Below are positions 1 through 8,786 of a stretch of 48,552 nucleotides of DNA, piece after piece. The position numbers and the translations under genes are program-made. Numbering within the stretch: the first letter of the stretch is position 1; the number at the start of each line of letters is the position of its first letter. Under the pieces are notes generated by a model. That model was given only the letters and a program-made list of their open reading frames with translations, was not told the origin of the DNA and ran no database searches. The stretch spans positions 1 to 48,552 of the forward strand of contig CABXFE010000004.1 in NCBI GenBank assembly GCA_902511425.1, read 5' to 3'. The stretch comes from an uncultured SAR86 cluster bacterium. Its GTDB lineage: Bacteria > Pseudomonadota > Gammaproteobacteria > Magnimaribacterales > D2472.

Positions 1-219
1 GAATTATCGGAAAAAAATGCACTTAAGCTAGCAAGTGACTGCATGGATATTTTATTAAAAAATCAAAAAGATAGAGAGCAAACACTCAAAGACAAGTATA
101 ATGTCCAATCGATAACGCCAGCAGAAAGAAGAGATTTACAACAAATCATCTTAAAAAAGGAAGAAATCACTGACGATGATCGAAATTGGTTAGAAAAATT
201 AAGTTCGAAACAGGATTGA
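1..219 (+). CDS. dnaG: DNA primase DnaG, C-terminal end (partial)
   Basis: Frame 1 is open from the first base to a TGA at 217-219 and gives 72 residues, rich in Lys and Glu, ending LEKLSSKQD. The 5' part lies outside the window. The segment ITPAERRDLQQIILKK resembles the helical tail of primase that binds the replicative helicase DnaB. Position supports the call: in gammaproteobacteria dnaG directly precedes rpoD in the rpsU-dnaG-rpoD operon, and rpoD starts 53 bases downstream here. The catalytic TOPRIM domain is not visible, so the call rests on context plus a weak tail match. The piece is too short for the supplied ORF track. Confidence 0.75.
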   Translation, partial: ELSEKNALKLASDCMDILLKNQKDREQTLKDKYNVQSITPAERRDLQQIILKKEEITDDDRNWLEKLSSKQD

Positions 220-271
220 AAAAATCAAGTTTGGCATCACATATAGTGAACGATTTAGAAAGAGGCATTGA

Positions 272-2077
272 GTGGATAAGTTAAAAAAACAAGGTTCAAG
301 GATTGCAGAGTTAATTGAGAAGGGTCGCGAGCAGGGCTATTTAACTTATGCAGACGTAAACGATCATCTCCCAGAAGATATTTCAGATCCCGATCAGGTT
401 GATGAGATCATTGGCATGATTAATGATTTAGGTCTTCAGGTTCATGAGACTGCACCTGATGCAGATACTTTGATGCTATCTGAATCATCGGATGACCAAG
501 ATGATATTGCCCTTGAGCAAGCTGCTGAAGCACTAGCTGCGGTTGAAAATGAAACTGGGCGCACAACTGATCCAGTTAGAATGTACATGCGTGAAATGGG
601 CACGGTAGACCTCTTAACTCGAGAAGGCGAGATTGAAATTGCCAAACGTATTGAGGAAGGTATGCGTGACCTGCTTGATGCAAGCGTTCATTACCCAGGA
701 ATCGTTGAGCACATCATTGATTTTTATGAGCAAGTTAAAAGCGAAGATAAAAAACTAAGTGAATTATTGACTGGATTCTTAGAAGAAATGGAAGAGGTTC
801 CTTCCGCTGGACCAGGCAGTGAGAAGGCTAAGCAATTAGAAGAGAGCGATGAAGAGGTAGATAATGGACCTGATTTAGCTGAAGTTCAAAGACGTATGAC
901 CAATTTGAAGCGTCAGTTTAATAAGACATATAAAGTAGTTGAATCAAAAGGTAGACATTCTAAAGAGGCTAAGTCTGAATTTGCAAAACTAGGATTAATT
1001 TTCCAGTTCCTTAAATTTTCACCAAAAATGTTTGAAGATCTTGCTTTCTTTGCACGCAGTGACTTGGCCGAAATACGCTTGCATGAGAAAAGAATTCAGT
1101 TCCTATTTGTTAAATCTGCAAGAATTCCTCGCAAAGACTTTATTGCTATGTACAAAGATAACATCACCAAAGTGAAATGGGTTGATTCTTTGATGAGCAA
1201 TAAAAAATACTCCAAAAAATCTCTTGAACACATCAAACCTGATGTTGTTATTGCTCAAAAAGCCATCAAGGCAGTAGAGGAAAGAGTGGGTTTAAGTGTG
1301 AAGGATATTAAAGAGATTAATCGTGCAATGTCTATGGGCGAGACTAAAATGAGGCGCGCTAAGAAAGATATGGTTGAGGCCAACCTCAGACTTGTAATTT
1401 CAATTGCTAAAAAATATACAAACAGAGGCTTACAGTTTCTAGATTTAATCCAAGAGGGCAATATTGGCCTGATGAAAGCTGTTGATAAATTTGAATACAG
1501 AAGAGGTTATAAGTTTTCTACTTACGCTACCTGGTGGATTAGACAGGCAATCACTCGATCTATCGCTGACCAAGCAAGAACCATAAGAATACCTGTGCAT
1601 ATGATTGAAACAATCAATAAGTTAAATCGTGTATCGCGACAGATGATGCAAGATATGGGAAGAGAGCCTACTCCAGAGGAGCTCAGTAAAGAGTTAGACA
1701 TGCCAGAGGACAAAGTAAGAAAAGTTCTCAAAATTGCAAAAGAGCCCATTTCTATGGAGACACCCATTGGAGATGATGAGGATTCAAACCTAGGTGATTT
1801 TATAGAAGATACAGTCATTCATTCTCCATTGAAGAATGCTACAGAAGGCAGCCTTCATTTTGCAACCGATGATGTCCTGTCATCGCTTACAGCAAGAGAG
1901 GCTAAAGTTCTGAGAATGAGATTTGGTATTGGCATGAACACAGATCACACCTTGGAAGAAGTTGGAAAGCAATTTGATGTTACAAGGGAAAGGATTCGTC
2001 AAATAGAAGCGAAGGCTTTGCGAAAGCTAAGACATCCTAGTCGCTCTAGTCACTTAAAGAATTTTTTAGACGAGTAA
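272..2077 (+). CDS. rpoD: RNA polymerase primary sigma factor RpoD (sigma-70)
   Basis: This is the housekeeping sigma factor that directs RNA polymerase to most promoters. At 601 residues it is close to the usual gammaproteobacterial length (about 613). Region 1.1 is seen in [18 protein letters not shown] near the N-terminus and region 1.2 in [17 protein letters not shown]. An acidic non-conserved insert follows at about residues 150-330. Region 2 contains [20 protein letters not shown] (promoter melting and -10 contact), and region 4 contains the helix-turn-helix [20 protein letters not shown] (-35 contact). Translation starts at GTG, preceded by AAAGAGG about seven bases upstream. The gene follows the dnaG tail as in the classic macromolecular synthesis operon. 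The identification is secure. Confidence 0.98.
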   Translation: MDKLKKQGSRIAELIEKGREQGYLTYADVNDHLPEDISDPDQVDEIIGMINDLGLQVHETAPDADTLMLSESSDDQDDIALEQAAEALAAVENETGRTTDPVRMYMREMGTVDLLTREGEIEIAKRIEEGMRDLLDASVHYPGIVEHIIDFYEQVKSEDKKLSELLTGFLEEMEEVPSAGPGSEKAKQLEESDEEVDNGPDLAEVQRRMTNLKRQFNKTYKVVESKGRHSKEAKSEFAKLGLIFQFLKFSPKMFEDLAFFARSDLAEIRLHEKRIQFLFVKSARIPRKDFIAMYKDNITKVKWVDSLMSNKKYSKKSLEHIKPDVVIAQKAIKAVEERVGLSVKDIKEINRAMSMGETKMRRAKKDMVEANLRLVISIAKKYTNRGLQFLDLIQEGNIGLMKAVDKFEYRRGYKFSTYATWWIRQAITRSIADQARTIRIPVHMIETINKLNRVSRQMMQDMGREPTPEELSKELDMPEDKVRKVLKIAKEPISMETPIGDDEDSNLGDFIEDTVIHSPLKNATEGSLHFATDDVLSSLTAREAKVLRMRFGIGMNTDHTLEEVGKQFDVTRERIRQIEAKALRKLRHPSRSSHLKNFLDE

Positions 2078-2083
2078 GATCCC

Positions 2084-2722
2084 TTATTTCCAATCTCCAA
2101 CTCGCCCGGTTAGATCCCAGTTGATTCTACTCCACATCAACTTGATGCGCCTCTCTACATAAATTTTTGCAAAAAACTTGCTATATTCTGGAAGCGGTAT
2201 AAATGATTTACTGCCCAGTCCATCAACAATTTTTAGAATTAGTAACCCATTATCTTTTTTAATGACAATGTTATGTGGAATGATATTTTTTGTCAGTACA
2301 AGGTGAGTCCTAAGCCAAGTCTCAAAGGTGCTTAATGCTTTTTTGATCTCTGGCGTTAATCCTTCTCTAAAAAGATAAGTTTCTAAAGTTTCAGAAATTT
2401 CACCTTCATCTATAATGAGTTCAGTCTCTGAAGCAGGCCCAAGGGTTGTTTCAACCATTCCATGCCACTTAGCTAAATGATCCCAAATAGAGGAATCTAT
2501 AGGAGACCTAATAGCTTTTTGATTATAGGCTTTTCTTTCGCGTAAATTATCATCAAGATCATCATTGTTTCCTAAGCGTTTATACCATGGTGAATTTTTT
2601 TGTAGATTTTCTAAGAGATCTTCATGAAGAACTTTGAGGCATCTTTTGGGGTTGTTAGGATTGATATAACATTTTCTGTTTCCGCCTTCTGCAAAAGCTT
2701 TCATCCCATTTAAGTTAATCAT
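2084..2722 (-). CDS. YrbL-like protein
   Basis: A 212-residue protein whose N-terminus, GNRKCYINPNNPKRCLKV, matches the RKCY..P....RC.K. pattern of the YrbL family (PhoP regulatory network protein). YrbL proteins have a kinase-like fold. A possible remnant of the catalytic loop is IPHNIVIK near residue 155, followed by ILKIVDGLGSKSFIPL, where YrbL has a D-x-hG-x-S-x-FIPL-like stretch. No signal peptide or membrane segment is seen. The gene converges on rpoD with only six bases between the stops and no terminator visible there. The biochemical role of YrbL is not established, so only family membership is claimed. Confidence 0.75.
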   Translation of the reverse strand: MINLNGMKAFAEGGNRKCYINPNNPKRCLKVLHEDLLENLQKNSPWYKRLGNNDDLDDNLRERKAYNQKAIRSPIDSSIWDHLAKWHGMVETTLGPASETELIIDEGEISETLETYLFREGLTPEIKKALSTFETWLRTHLVLTKNIIPHNIVIKKDNGLLILKIVDGLGSKSFIPLPEYSKFFAKIYVERRIKLMWSRINWDLTGRVGDWK

Positions 2723-2788
2723 TTATGAATAATAACTCATGATAAAACTTGAAACATTACTAATGCTTCCCTAAGTGATTTATTCTTA

Positions 2789-2794
2789 TATAAT
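2789..2794 (+). promoter_or_regulatory. Probable -10 box of the tRNA gene
   Basis: A perfect TATAAT lies 28 bases upstream of the tRNA 5' end and is followed by a discriminator containing GACTCGC. The -35 region, GCTTCC at about 2765-2770, is a poor match. The predicted transcript would start near 2801 and would include the palindrome directly before the tRNA. Confidence 0.45.
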
Positions 2795-2804
2795 GACTCG
2801 CTCT

Positions 2805-2820
2805 AAAACATATATGTTTT
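2805..2820. repeat. 16-bp perfect palindrome abutting the tRNA gene
   Basis: AAAACATATATGTTTT is a perfect palindrome that ends one base before the mature tRNA 5' end. In a precursor transcript it would form a short AT-rich hairpin next to the RNase P cleavage site. Its function is unknown, and in an AT-rich genome it may be chance. Confidence 0.5.
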
Positions 2821-2821
2821 T

Positions 2822-2898
2822 GGGCCTGTAGCTCAGTTGGTTAGAGCAGTGGACTCATAATCCATTGGTCGGAGGTTCGAGTCCTCCCGGGCCCACCA
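2822..2898 (+). tRNA. tRNA-Ile2 (CAU anticodon, lysidine type)
   Basis: The 77-base gene folds as a complete cloverleaf. The acceptor GGGCCTG pairs with CGGGCCC (one G-U), the D arm is GCTC...GAGC, the anticodon arm is GTGGA-CTCATAA-TCCAT, and the T arm is GGAGG-TTCGAGT-CCTCC with an encoded CCA. The anticodon CAU could be elongator Met, initiator Met or Ile2. The acceptor pairs C4-G69 and C5-G68 are known positive determinants for TilS, which makes lysidine at position 34, and the CATTGGTCG stretch after the anticodon resembles ileX. C1-A72-type initiator features are absent because G1-C72 pairs. I therefore prefer Ile2, reading AUA codons. Confidence 0.9.
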
Positions 2899-2913
2899 TT
2901 CCTAATAGCAAGA

Positions 2914-3387
2914 TTATTTTTGGTTTATTTCAGCGTAGACTTCGCTTGTTCCATCCTTAAAGAGGATTAAAACTTTGTATGGCATAAATCGATCTCCGAC
3001 TTCCATACCAGGGGATCCTATAGGCATACCAGGTACTGACAATCCAATGGCATTAGTATTTTTCTCAGAGAGAAATTGAGCAATATATTTGCTTGGGACA
3101 TGCCCCTCAAAAATATAGCCATCTTCAGATACCGCGGTATGACATGATCTATATTCTGGCTTAATATTAAATTTCTCTTTGATCTCCACCAGGCTTTGAT
3201 GGTCTTTTGTGGCTGGATTAAAACCATTACTTTCAAGATGCTTGACCCATTTCTTGCAGCACCCACAAGTTGGAGTTTTATGAACTAATAGTGAAAACTG
3301 ATTATCAATTTCCTGACCTTGAAGTTCAAAGGCGCTCAATGTAATTGAAAATACAAAAAATATTTGGCTAAAAAATTTAATATTCAT
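2914..3387 (-). CDS. DUF411 family periplasmic metal-binding-like protein
   Basis: A 157-residue protein with a cleavable-looking signal peptide (MNIKFFSQIFFVFSITLSAF). The DUF411 signatures follow in order: PTCGCCKKWVKHLESNGF at about residues 39-56, YRSCHTA at about 80, EGHVP, and GLSVPGMPIGSPGME near the C-terminus. The CxCC, Cys-His and Met residues suggest metal coordination, and relatives often occur beside copper-resistance genes; copper is inference. The protein is likely exported to the periplasm. It ends 15 bases from the tRNA and lies 40 bases downstream of the aldehyde dehydrogenase on the same strand, so the two could be co-transcribed. No other copper genes are nearby. Confidence 0.85.
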   Translation of the reverse strand: MNIKFFSQIFFVFSITLSAFELQGQEIDNQFSLLVHKTPTCGCCKKWVKHLESNGFNPATKDHQSLVEIKEKFNIKPEYRSCHTAVSEDGYIFEGHVPSKYIAQFLSEKNTNAIGLSVPGMPIGSPGMEVGDRFMPYKVLILFKDGTSEVYAEINQK

Positions 3388-3427
3388 TGCCCTATGATAC
3401 CAAGAATTAGATTGAAGAACTTTAAGC

Positions 3428-4846
3428 TCACGGCATAATCACCGCTTTAGTTTCTAGGCACTCTTCTAGACCATGAAGACCATGTTCTCTGCCATTACCA
3501 GAAGATTTGTAACCCCCAAAAGGTGCTCCTGTTCCTCTCGCACCGCCATTGATAATGACTTGTCCTGCTCTAATTTTTCTTGCAACTTTGTTAGCATGCT
3601 CGGGTTCACCCTGAACGTATCCGGCTAACCCATATTCGGTATCATTAGCCATCTCGATTGCTTGTTCTTCTGAATCATATTTAAGGATTGATAGAACTGG
3701 ACCAAAAATTTCTTCTCTTGCAATGGTCATATCATTGGTCACATTTGCAAACACAGTTGGTTTTACATAAAAGCCTTTTTCATAACCCTCAGGCCTCTCA
3801 ATGCCACCGGCAACCAAAGTGGCACCTTCCTCAATACCAATTTTGATCATTCTCAGTATCTTTTCATACTGAGGTTTGTTCGCAATAGGGCCAATTCTAA
3901 ATTCTCCTTGAGGATCACCAACAGTTGTACTATTTGCAGTTTGAGCAGCGACCTCAACTGCTTGCTCATAATTTTTTTCTGAAACCAACATTTTTGTTGG
4001 CGCATTACATGACTGTCCTGAGTTTAAGAAGCAGTGCCCAGCGCCGCCTTTGACAGATTTTTCTAAATTTGCAACATCGTCCAAAATTATATTTGAAGAT
4101 TTACCTCCAAGCTCTTGATGCACTCTTTTAACCGACACAGCAGATGCTTGCGCTACTGCAATTCCAGCTTCAGTTGATCCTGTAAAAGACATCATGGCAA
4201 CATCCGGATGGTCTGATAAGGCAGCTCCTACAATAGGACCATACCCATTCACCACATTAAACACACCTGCTGGCACCCCAGCTTTATCAAATATTTCTGC
4301 AAGAAGTAATGCGCAGTATGGAGAAATCTCACTCGGTTTTAATACCATTGAACATCCTGCAGCAAGGGCGGCTGATGCTTTAGTAGTGATTTGATTCATC
4401 GGCCAGTTCCATGGGGTGATCATTCCTATTACGCCTATAGGTTCTCTAATTAATGTGTAATCACCTTCTTTTTTTTCAAATTCATAGTCCTTGAGTGCAT
4501 CTAAAGTTTCATGCAAGTTTTTGATTCCAGTAGATGCTTGAGCTTTTTCCGAGAGCCAAATCGGAGCTCCCATTTCTTCTGTGATAGTTTGAACTAAGTC
4601 ATCATATCTATTTTCATATTCAGTAATAATATTGTTTAAGATCTCAATCCGATCTTCCTTTGAAGAATATTGATATGTTTGAAAAGCTGAAGATGCAGAT
4701 GTAACAGCATGATCAATATCATCTTTTGTTCCAGCAGTAACATGTCCTATGAGCTCTTCATTTGCTGGGTTGATAATTTCTATTTTTTCCTTTGATTTGG
4801 ATTCCACCCATTTACCATTGATATAGAAATTTAATTTGTCTTTCAT
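3428..4846 (-). CDS. Aldehyde dehydrogenase family protein
   Basis: An NAD(P)-dependent aldehyde dehydrogenase of 472 residues, normal for the family. It oxidises an aldehyde to its carboxylic acid. The N-terminal FYINGKWV, the TPWNWPM segment (about 144-150) and the FTGSTEAG nucleotide-binding loop (about 221-228) are present. The general base Glu245 sits in QELGGKS and the catalytic Cys280 in NSGQSC. The C-terminal EEIFGPVLSI motif is intact. No targeting signal is seen, so it is cytoplasmic. Its substrate cannot be named. A carotenoid-oxygenase-family enzyme and an acyl-CoA ligase some kilobases away would make and consume such aldehydes and acids, but a link is inference. Confidence 0.9.
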   Translation of the reverse strand: MKDKLNFYINGKWVESKSKEKIEIINPANEELIGHVTAGTKDDIDHAVTSASSAFQTYQYSSKEDRIEILNNIITEYENRYDDLVQTITEEMGAPIWLSEKAQASTGIKNLHETLDALKDYEFEKKEGDYTLIREPIGVIGMITPWNWPMNQITTKASAALAAGCSMVLKPSEISPYCALLLAEIFDKAGVPAGVFNVVNGYGPIVGAALSDHPDVAMMSFTGSTEAGIAVAQASAVSVKRVHQELGGKSSNIILDDVANLEKSVKGGAGHCFLNSGQSCNAPTKMLVSEKNYEQAVEVAAQTANSTTVGDPQGEFRIGPIANKPQYEKILRMIKIGIEEGATLVAGGIERPEGYEKGFYVKPTVFANVTNDMTIAREEIFGPVLSILKYDSEEQAIEMANDTEYGLAGYVQGEPEHANKVARKIRAGQVIINGGARGTGAPFGGYKSSGNGREHGLHGLEECLETKAVIMP

Positions 4847-4907
4847 GCTGTGTCCTATTTTTTTAATATTAATCCTAACAAATTTTTACTTTAAGTTGGA
4901 CTAATGC

Positions 4908-4938
4908 TTGACCTACAGTACTCTCTAAGTTGTATAGT
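4908..4938 (+). promoter_or_regulatory. Putative sigma-70 promoter of the OYE-like gene
   Basis: TTGACC at 4908-4913 and TATAGT at 4933-4938 are separated by 19 bases. A start site near 4945 leaves a leader of about 18 bases containing AAAAGGA. This excludes the upstream TTG at 4930 as translation start, because it would lie before the transcript. Confidence 0.45.
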
Positions 4939-4962
4939 ATTTTTCTAAAAGGATTTATATAT

Positions 4963-6267
4963 ATGTCAAAAATTATCAATGATTCGTTTACTTTGCCATG
5001 CGGCCAGGTAATTAAAAATAGAATATGCAAAGCTGCAATGACTGAGCGAATTGCAAAAGGAAATAATTTAGCCCATCAAGGTCATGTCAATCTATATCGT
5101 ACATGGGCTGAGGGGGATATTGGCATTTTGCTCACTGGCAATGTGATGGTTGATCAAAAGAATTTAGAAGGCCCGGCAAACGTAGTGATAGATTCAGATA
5201 ATTATAAAGATCACCTAGATGTCTTGCGTGACTGGTCCGAAGCTGGCACCAAAGATAATACACAGCTTTGGATGCAAATCTCTCATGCTGGCAGACAAAC
5301 TCCTGGTGAAATTAATGCTTCACCCATGGCGCCCTCAGACGTTGGATTAAAAATTCCAGGGCGCAATTATGGCATTCCTAAGCCTATGAGTGAGGAAGAA
5401 ATTTTAGATGTGATTGATCGGTATGTTTTCACTGCCAAAATTGCTCGTGAAACAGGTTTTACAGGAGTTCAATTTCATTCAGCCCATGGTTACTTATTAT
5501 CAGAGTTCCTATCTCCAGATATCAATCTTAGAAATGATGCTTGGGGTGGAAGTCTAGAAAATAGATCAAGAATTCATTTAGAGATTATTAAAAAATGCAG
5601 AGCAGAGGTTGGTGAAGATTTTCCAATTTCAATGAAATTAAACTCTGCTGACTTTCAAAAAGGTGGATTTACAGAGCATGAAAGTATTCAGGTTGCTAAA
5701 ATCTTAGAGGAAGCTGGATTAGATCTATTAGAAATTTCTGGCGGAACCTATGAGCAACCTAAATTGATTGGCGCTGATCAAATTAGCATTAATCCCGATC
5801 GCAGTGAAATTAGAAGAGAGAGCACCATAGCTAGAGAGGCTTACTTTCTTGAATATGCAAAAAATATTAGGGAGGCTGTTTCTTTACCTCTTATGGTCAC
5901 AGGCGGTTTTAGATCAAAAGATGGTATTGAGAAAGCCTTGCAAAGCAATATCTGTCAGATTGTTGGGGTGGGACGTCCATTATGCGCTGATCCTCATTGC
6001 ATCAAGAAGATGATCAATGGAAAGCTGGAAGTTTTACCTGCTTTTGAGAAAACTTTGTCTTTAGGTCCGTGGATTTTTTCTCCATCCAGTCCAATTACTT
6101 TGATTCAAGTAATCAATGCCTTTGGAGCCATGGCATGGTTCTATCAGCAAATTAAAAGAATGGCTGATGGTTTAATGCCAGATCATAATCAAAAACTTTT
6201 TAATGCATTACGAAAAGATACTAAGGCAGACAAGCTTGCTTTCAAAGATTATTTAGAACATAGATAG
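4963..6267 (+). CDS. NADH:flavin oxidoreductase, old-yellow-enzyme family
   Basis: An FMN-dependent ene-reductase-like TIM barrel. The sequence shows QLWMQISHAGRQT (about residues 97-109), GVQFHSAHGYLLSEFLSP, the RNDAWGGSLENRSR motif typical of the family, and MVTGGFRS plus VGVGRPL near the phosphate-binding end. I start at ATG 4963 (434 aa) rather than the tracked TTG at 4930, because AAAAGGA sits about nine bases before this ATG and a promoter overlaps the longer reading. The length fits single-domain OYE proteins without the C-terminal Fe-S/NADPH half of 2,4-dienoyl-CoA reductase. The substrate is unknown, probably an unsaturated carbonyl compound. It converges on the next gene with 13 bases between stops. 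Confidence 0.88.
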   Translation: MSKIINDSFTLPCGQVIKNRICKAAMTERIAKGNNLAHQGHVNLYRTWAEGDIGILLTGNVMVDQKNLEGPANVVIDSDNYKDHLDVLRDWSEAGTKDNTQLWMQISHAGRQTPGEINASPMAPSDVGLKIPGRNYGIPKPMSEEEILDVIDRYVFTAKIARETGFTGVQFHSAHGYLLSEFLSPDINLRNDAWGGSLENRSRIHLEIIKKCRAEVGEDFPISMKLNSADFQKGGFTEHESIQVAKILEEAGLDLLEISGGTYEQPKLIGADQISINPDRSEIRRESTIAREAYFLEYAKNIREAVSLPLMVTGGFRSKDGIEKALQSNICQIVGVGRPLCADPHCIKKMINGKLEVLPAFEKTLSLGPWIFSPSSPITLIQVINAFGAMAWFYQQIKRMADGLMPDHNQKLFNALRKDTKADKLAFKDYLEHR

Positions 6268-6280
6268 GTTTATGCAAGAA

Positions 6281-7480
6281 TTACCAAGAGCGGGTGATTT
6301 GGATGGAATCATTCAGGCTGTCCTTAGGCAGACCTAAAACAATAGATATTTCTTCAAAAACATCAGTTATAAATCTTTGAGGTTCAATATGACCTGCTTC
6401 AGGCGCCAATACTCCAGCTTGATTCATGCGACCCTCTGCAAGCATCTTAATGCCACAAGCCAATGGAATTCCTGTAATCTCTCCCATACCTATATTTTTA
6501 ATTTGTTCGTTCAGATCGGAGTCCTCTGAATTACTTGGTATACAAACCCCCACACTTGCTGGTATTCCATTTTTTGTGCCATAAGCAAAACCATACATGA
6601 CTGGAGGGTAATCACTTCCTTTATGTCTGTTTTGAGAGGATTGCTTGCTTTCTAGCAAAGAAAATAAATTAGCCGCTTTTTCTTTGCTGAGTAATCCCAA
6701 GTTCACTAAACTCATTATAGATTTAAGAATTAAGAAGTTAGCATGACCTCCATGAGCGAGGTTGATTGAATCTTTAAGAGTAGGAAAATAATTTGGGAAA
6801 GTTACCGCCTCAGGATGGCCAAATATATTTCCATTAAAATTTGTTAATCCAGGATAGTTGACATTGATTTTCTGGAGAGGCTTGACCATTTTAAAAGCAC
6901 CGTTTTGAAATATTTTGACTTGCCCCGTCATCTGCTCAATGCCATGCATCATGGCAGCATTTTCAGATTGTTGCATTGCATTTTCATCTAGTGAGGTTCC
7001 ACCAATATCCCAGCCTGTATAAACTGTAGTTACTTCATCCAATTCACCTATAGCAATGAGCGCCATCAAATTAGTTAGTCCAGGGCTTGCACCTAAGCCA
7101 ATAGTGGCAGTGACACCAGCTGATCTTGCCTTAGCATCAAGCTTCATCATATCTATTGTAGGCTCCCAATCATCGCAAATATCTATGTAGTTGCATCCTG
7201 AGGATATTGCGGCTGCAAGTATTGGAGCTCCAAACTTGAAATAAGGACCGCAAGTATTTACAACAATATCAATATCTTCCATGGCTTGATTTAGTGCATT
7301 GGCGTCATTGACATCAAGCTGAATGGCAGAAACTTTGTGATTTAAACTGTTCGCAAAAACCTTGGCAGTTTCCTTATTTATATCGGCGATGATGATTTCT
7401 TCAATAGCGCTATAGTTTTGTACGGATCTCATGGCATAACGACCCATGCTGCCACAACCGCCTATTGCAAGTATTTTCAT
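6281..7480 (-). CDS. Saccharopine-dehydrogenase-like oxidoreductase
   Basis: A 399-residue protein with an N-terminal Rossmann fold: ILAIGGCGSMGRYAMRSV (residues 3-20), then an IADI acidic strand end and VVNTCGPYF at about 92-100. It resembles the NAD(P)-binding domain shared by saccharopine dehydrogenase and related reductases. The C-terminal substrate domain has no motif I can assign, so lysine metabolism is not implied. Start ATG is preceded by TTTGGAG. The gene is divergent from another member of the same superfamily, with 62 bases between the starts, suggesting a shared control region and possibly paired function. Substrate unknown. Confidence 0.82.
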   Translation of the reverse strand: MKILAIGGCGSMGRYAMRSVQNYSAIEEIIIADINKETAKVFANSLNHKVSAIQLDVNDANALNQAMEDIDIVVNTCGPYFKFGAPILAAAISSGCNYIDICDDWEPTIDMMKLDAKARSAGVTATIGLGASPGLTNLMALIAIGELDEVTTVYTGWDIGGTSLDENAMQQSENAAMMHGIEQMTGQVKIFQNGAFKMVKPLQKINVNYPGLTNFNGNIFGHPEAVTFPNYFPTLKDSINLAHGGHANFLILKSIMSLVNLGLLSKEKAANLFSLLESKQSSQNRHKGSDYPPVMYGFAYGTKNGIPASVGVCIPSNSEDSDLNEQIKNIGMGEITGIPLACGIKMLAEGRMNQAGVLAPEAGHIEPQRFITDVFEEISIVLGLPKDSLNDSIQITRSW

Positions 7481-7542
7481 AATTTACTCCAAACCTTATT
7501 CACTTTATTATCAGGTAATAAATAACTCAACAATTTTTTATT

Positions 7543-8730
7543 ATGGAAAAAGATATAGACATTATCATTTATGGGGCCACCGGATTTACTGGAAAACTTT
7601 GTGTTAAATATTTCCAATCATTAAATACAACAGTCACCTGGGCAATGGCTGGAAGAAACTTAATAAAGCTGCAAAAGGTTGCTGAGCACCATCAAGCAAA
7701 AGTAGAAATTTTATTAGCTGATTCAGATGATGAAAGTGCTCTAGATAACTTAACTTCAAGAGCAAGGGTGATTTTGTCTACAACTGGACCTTTTCATAAA
7801 TATGGATCTAAATTGGTAGCATCTTGTGTCAAGAATCATGCTCATTATGTAGATATTACTGGTGAAAACTTTTGGGTTAAGGGCTTAATAGATAAGCATC
7901 ATGTTGAGGCATCAGCGAAAGGCATCAGAATTATTCCTTCATGTGGATTTGATTCCATACCATCTGATTTAGGAGCATTTTTTTCAGCTCAAGCCGTTGG
8001 TAAACCAATTAAAAGAATTGAATCATTTCATTCTTATGAGGGAGGTGCATCAGGAGGAACTCTTGAGACAATGTTCTCTATGGGAGAATTAGATCTTGGT
8101 GACGATCTCACAAATCCATTTTTACTCAATCCAGAAGATTCTTACTCTGATAAGCAAATGCAACTGAGCAGTGACAGAGTAGGCATTGCAAAAAAATCTC
8201 AAATTAATGCATGGTCTGGGCCTTTTATCATGGCCACTGCAAACACTAGAGTCGTTAGAAGAACGGAGGCATTGCTTGCATTAAGGCAGGAGTCTTATGG
8301 CTCTGATTTTACTTATCAAGAGCATGCCTTTCACAAGAGTTGGTGGAGTGCTGCAAAATCACTTGTCTTAACTGGACTCTCAGTTTTAGTACTTTTATCT
8401 CCATTGAAGAGATTGGTAAAGCCTTTCTTGCCAAAGCCAGGAGAGGGGCCTTCTGAGAGTGTTCAAGAGAACGGATGGTTTGATTGCAAATTTATTGTTG
8501 AAGCAGATGATGGCACTAAATCAGTTTTTAATATGAATGGAAAAGGAGATCCAGGATATAAAGTTACTTCAAAATTAGTTTCTGAATGCGCACTATGTTT
8601 AATTGAAGATCAGGATACGCTGCCTGGCGGAAGCGAATATGGCGGCATTCTTACAAGCGCCTCTGGCTTAGGTGAATCGTTAATTGCAAGGCTTAAAAGA
8701 GTAGGAATAAACTTTGAAGGTCCTCTGTAA
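7543..8730 (+). CDS. Saccharopine-dehydrogenase-like / trans-acting enoyl reductase family protein
   Basis: A 395-residue protein with N-terminal Rossmann motif IIIYGATGFTGKLCVKYF (residues 7-24), MAGRN, and STTGPFHKYG. IIPSCGFDSIPSDLGAFF at about 128-145 is typical of proteins annotated as trans-acting enoyl reductases and saccharopine-dehydrogenase NADP-binding proteins. A hydrophobic stretch (SLVLTGLSVLVLLSPL, about 270-285) may contact the membrane or lipid. The family is linked to lipid or polyketide double-bond reduction in actinobacteria; here the role is unknown. It diverges from the other saccharopine-dehydrogenase-like gene and is followed closely by the CIA30 gene. Confidence 0.82.
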   Translation: MEKDIDIIIYGATGFTGKLCVKYFQSLNTTVTWAMAGRNLIKLQKVAEHHQAKVEILLADSDDESALDNLTSRARVILSTTGPFHKYGSKLVASCVKNHAHYVDITGENFWVKGLIDKHHVEASAKGIRIIPSCGFDSIPSDLGAFFSAQAVGKPIKRIESFHSYEGGASGGTLETMFSMGELDLGDDLTNPFLLNPEDSYSDKQMQLSSDRVGIAKKSQINAWSGPFIMATANTRVVRRTEALLALRQESYGSDFTYQEHAFHKSWWSAAKSLVLTGLSVLVLLSPLKRLVKPFLPKPGEGPSESVQENGWFDCKFIVEADDGTKSVFNMNGKGDPGYKVTSKLVSECALCLIEDQDTLPGGSEYGGILTSASGLGESLIARLKRVGINFEGPL

Positions 8731-8786
8731 ATTATGCGCAGATCAATTAAGCTAGTAGCTACTTAATTATTTTTTAGGTGATGAGT

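Noticed and set aside
2805-2821. Terminator for the region before the tRNA
   Set aside because: The hairpin is pure AT except two pairs and no convergent transcript needs ending there.
2822-2898. tRNA-Met for the CAU tRNA
   Set aside because: C4-G69 and C5-G68 pairs are TilS determinants and the variable region resembles ileX, so Ile2 is preferred; the 1-72 pair excludes initiator Met.
3018-3266. 82-aa ORF overlapping the DUF411 gene on the same strand
   Set aside because: An alternative frame of a clearly conserved gene; no motif or ribosome site.
4930-4962. Longer OYE start at TTG 4930
   Set aside because: It lies upstream of the predicted transcription start; AAAAGGA is correctly spaced for ATG 4963, and the extra residues do not match the family.
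8778-8786. GTG 8778 as start of the CIA30 gene
   Set aside because: The AGG ribosome site overlaps it; ATG 8787 has proper spacing and a cleaner signal peptide.
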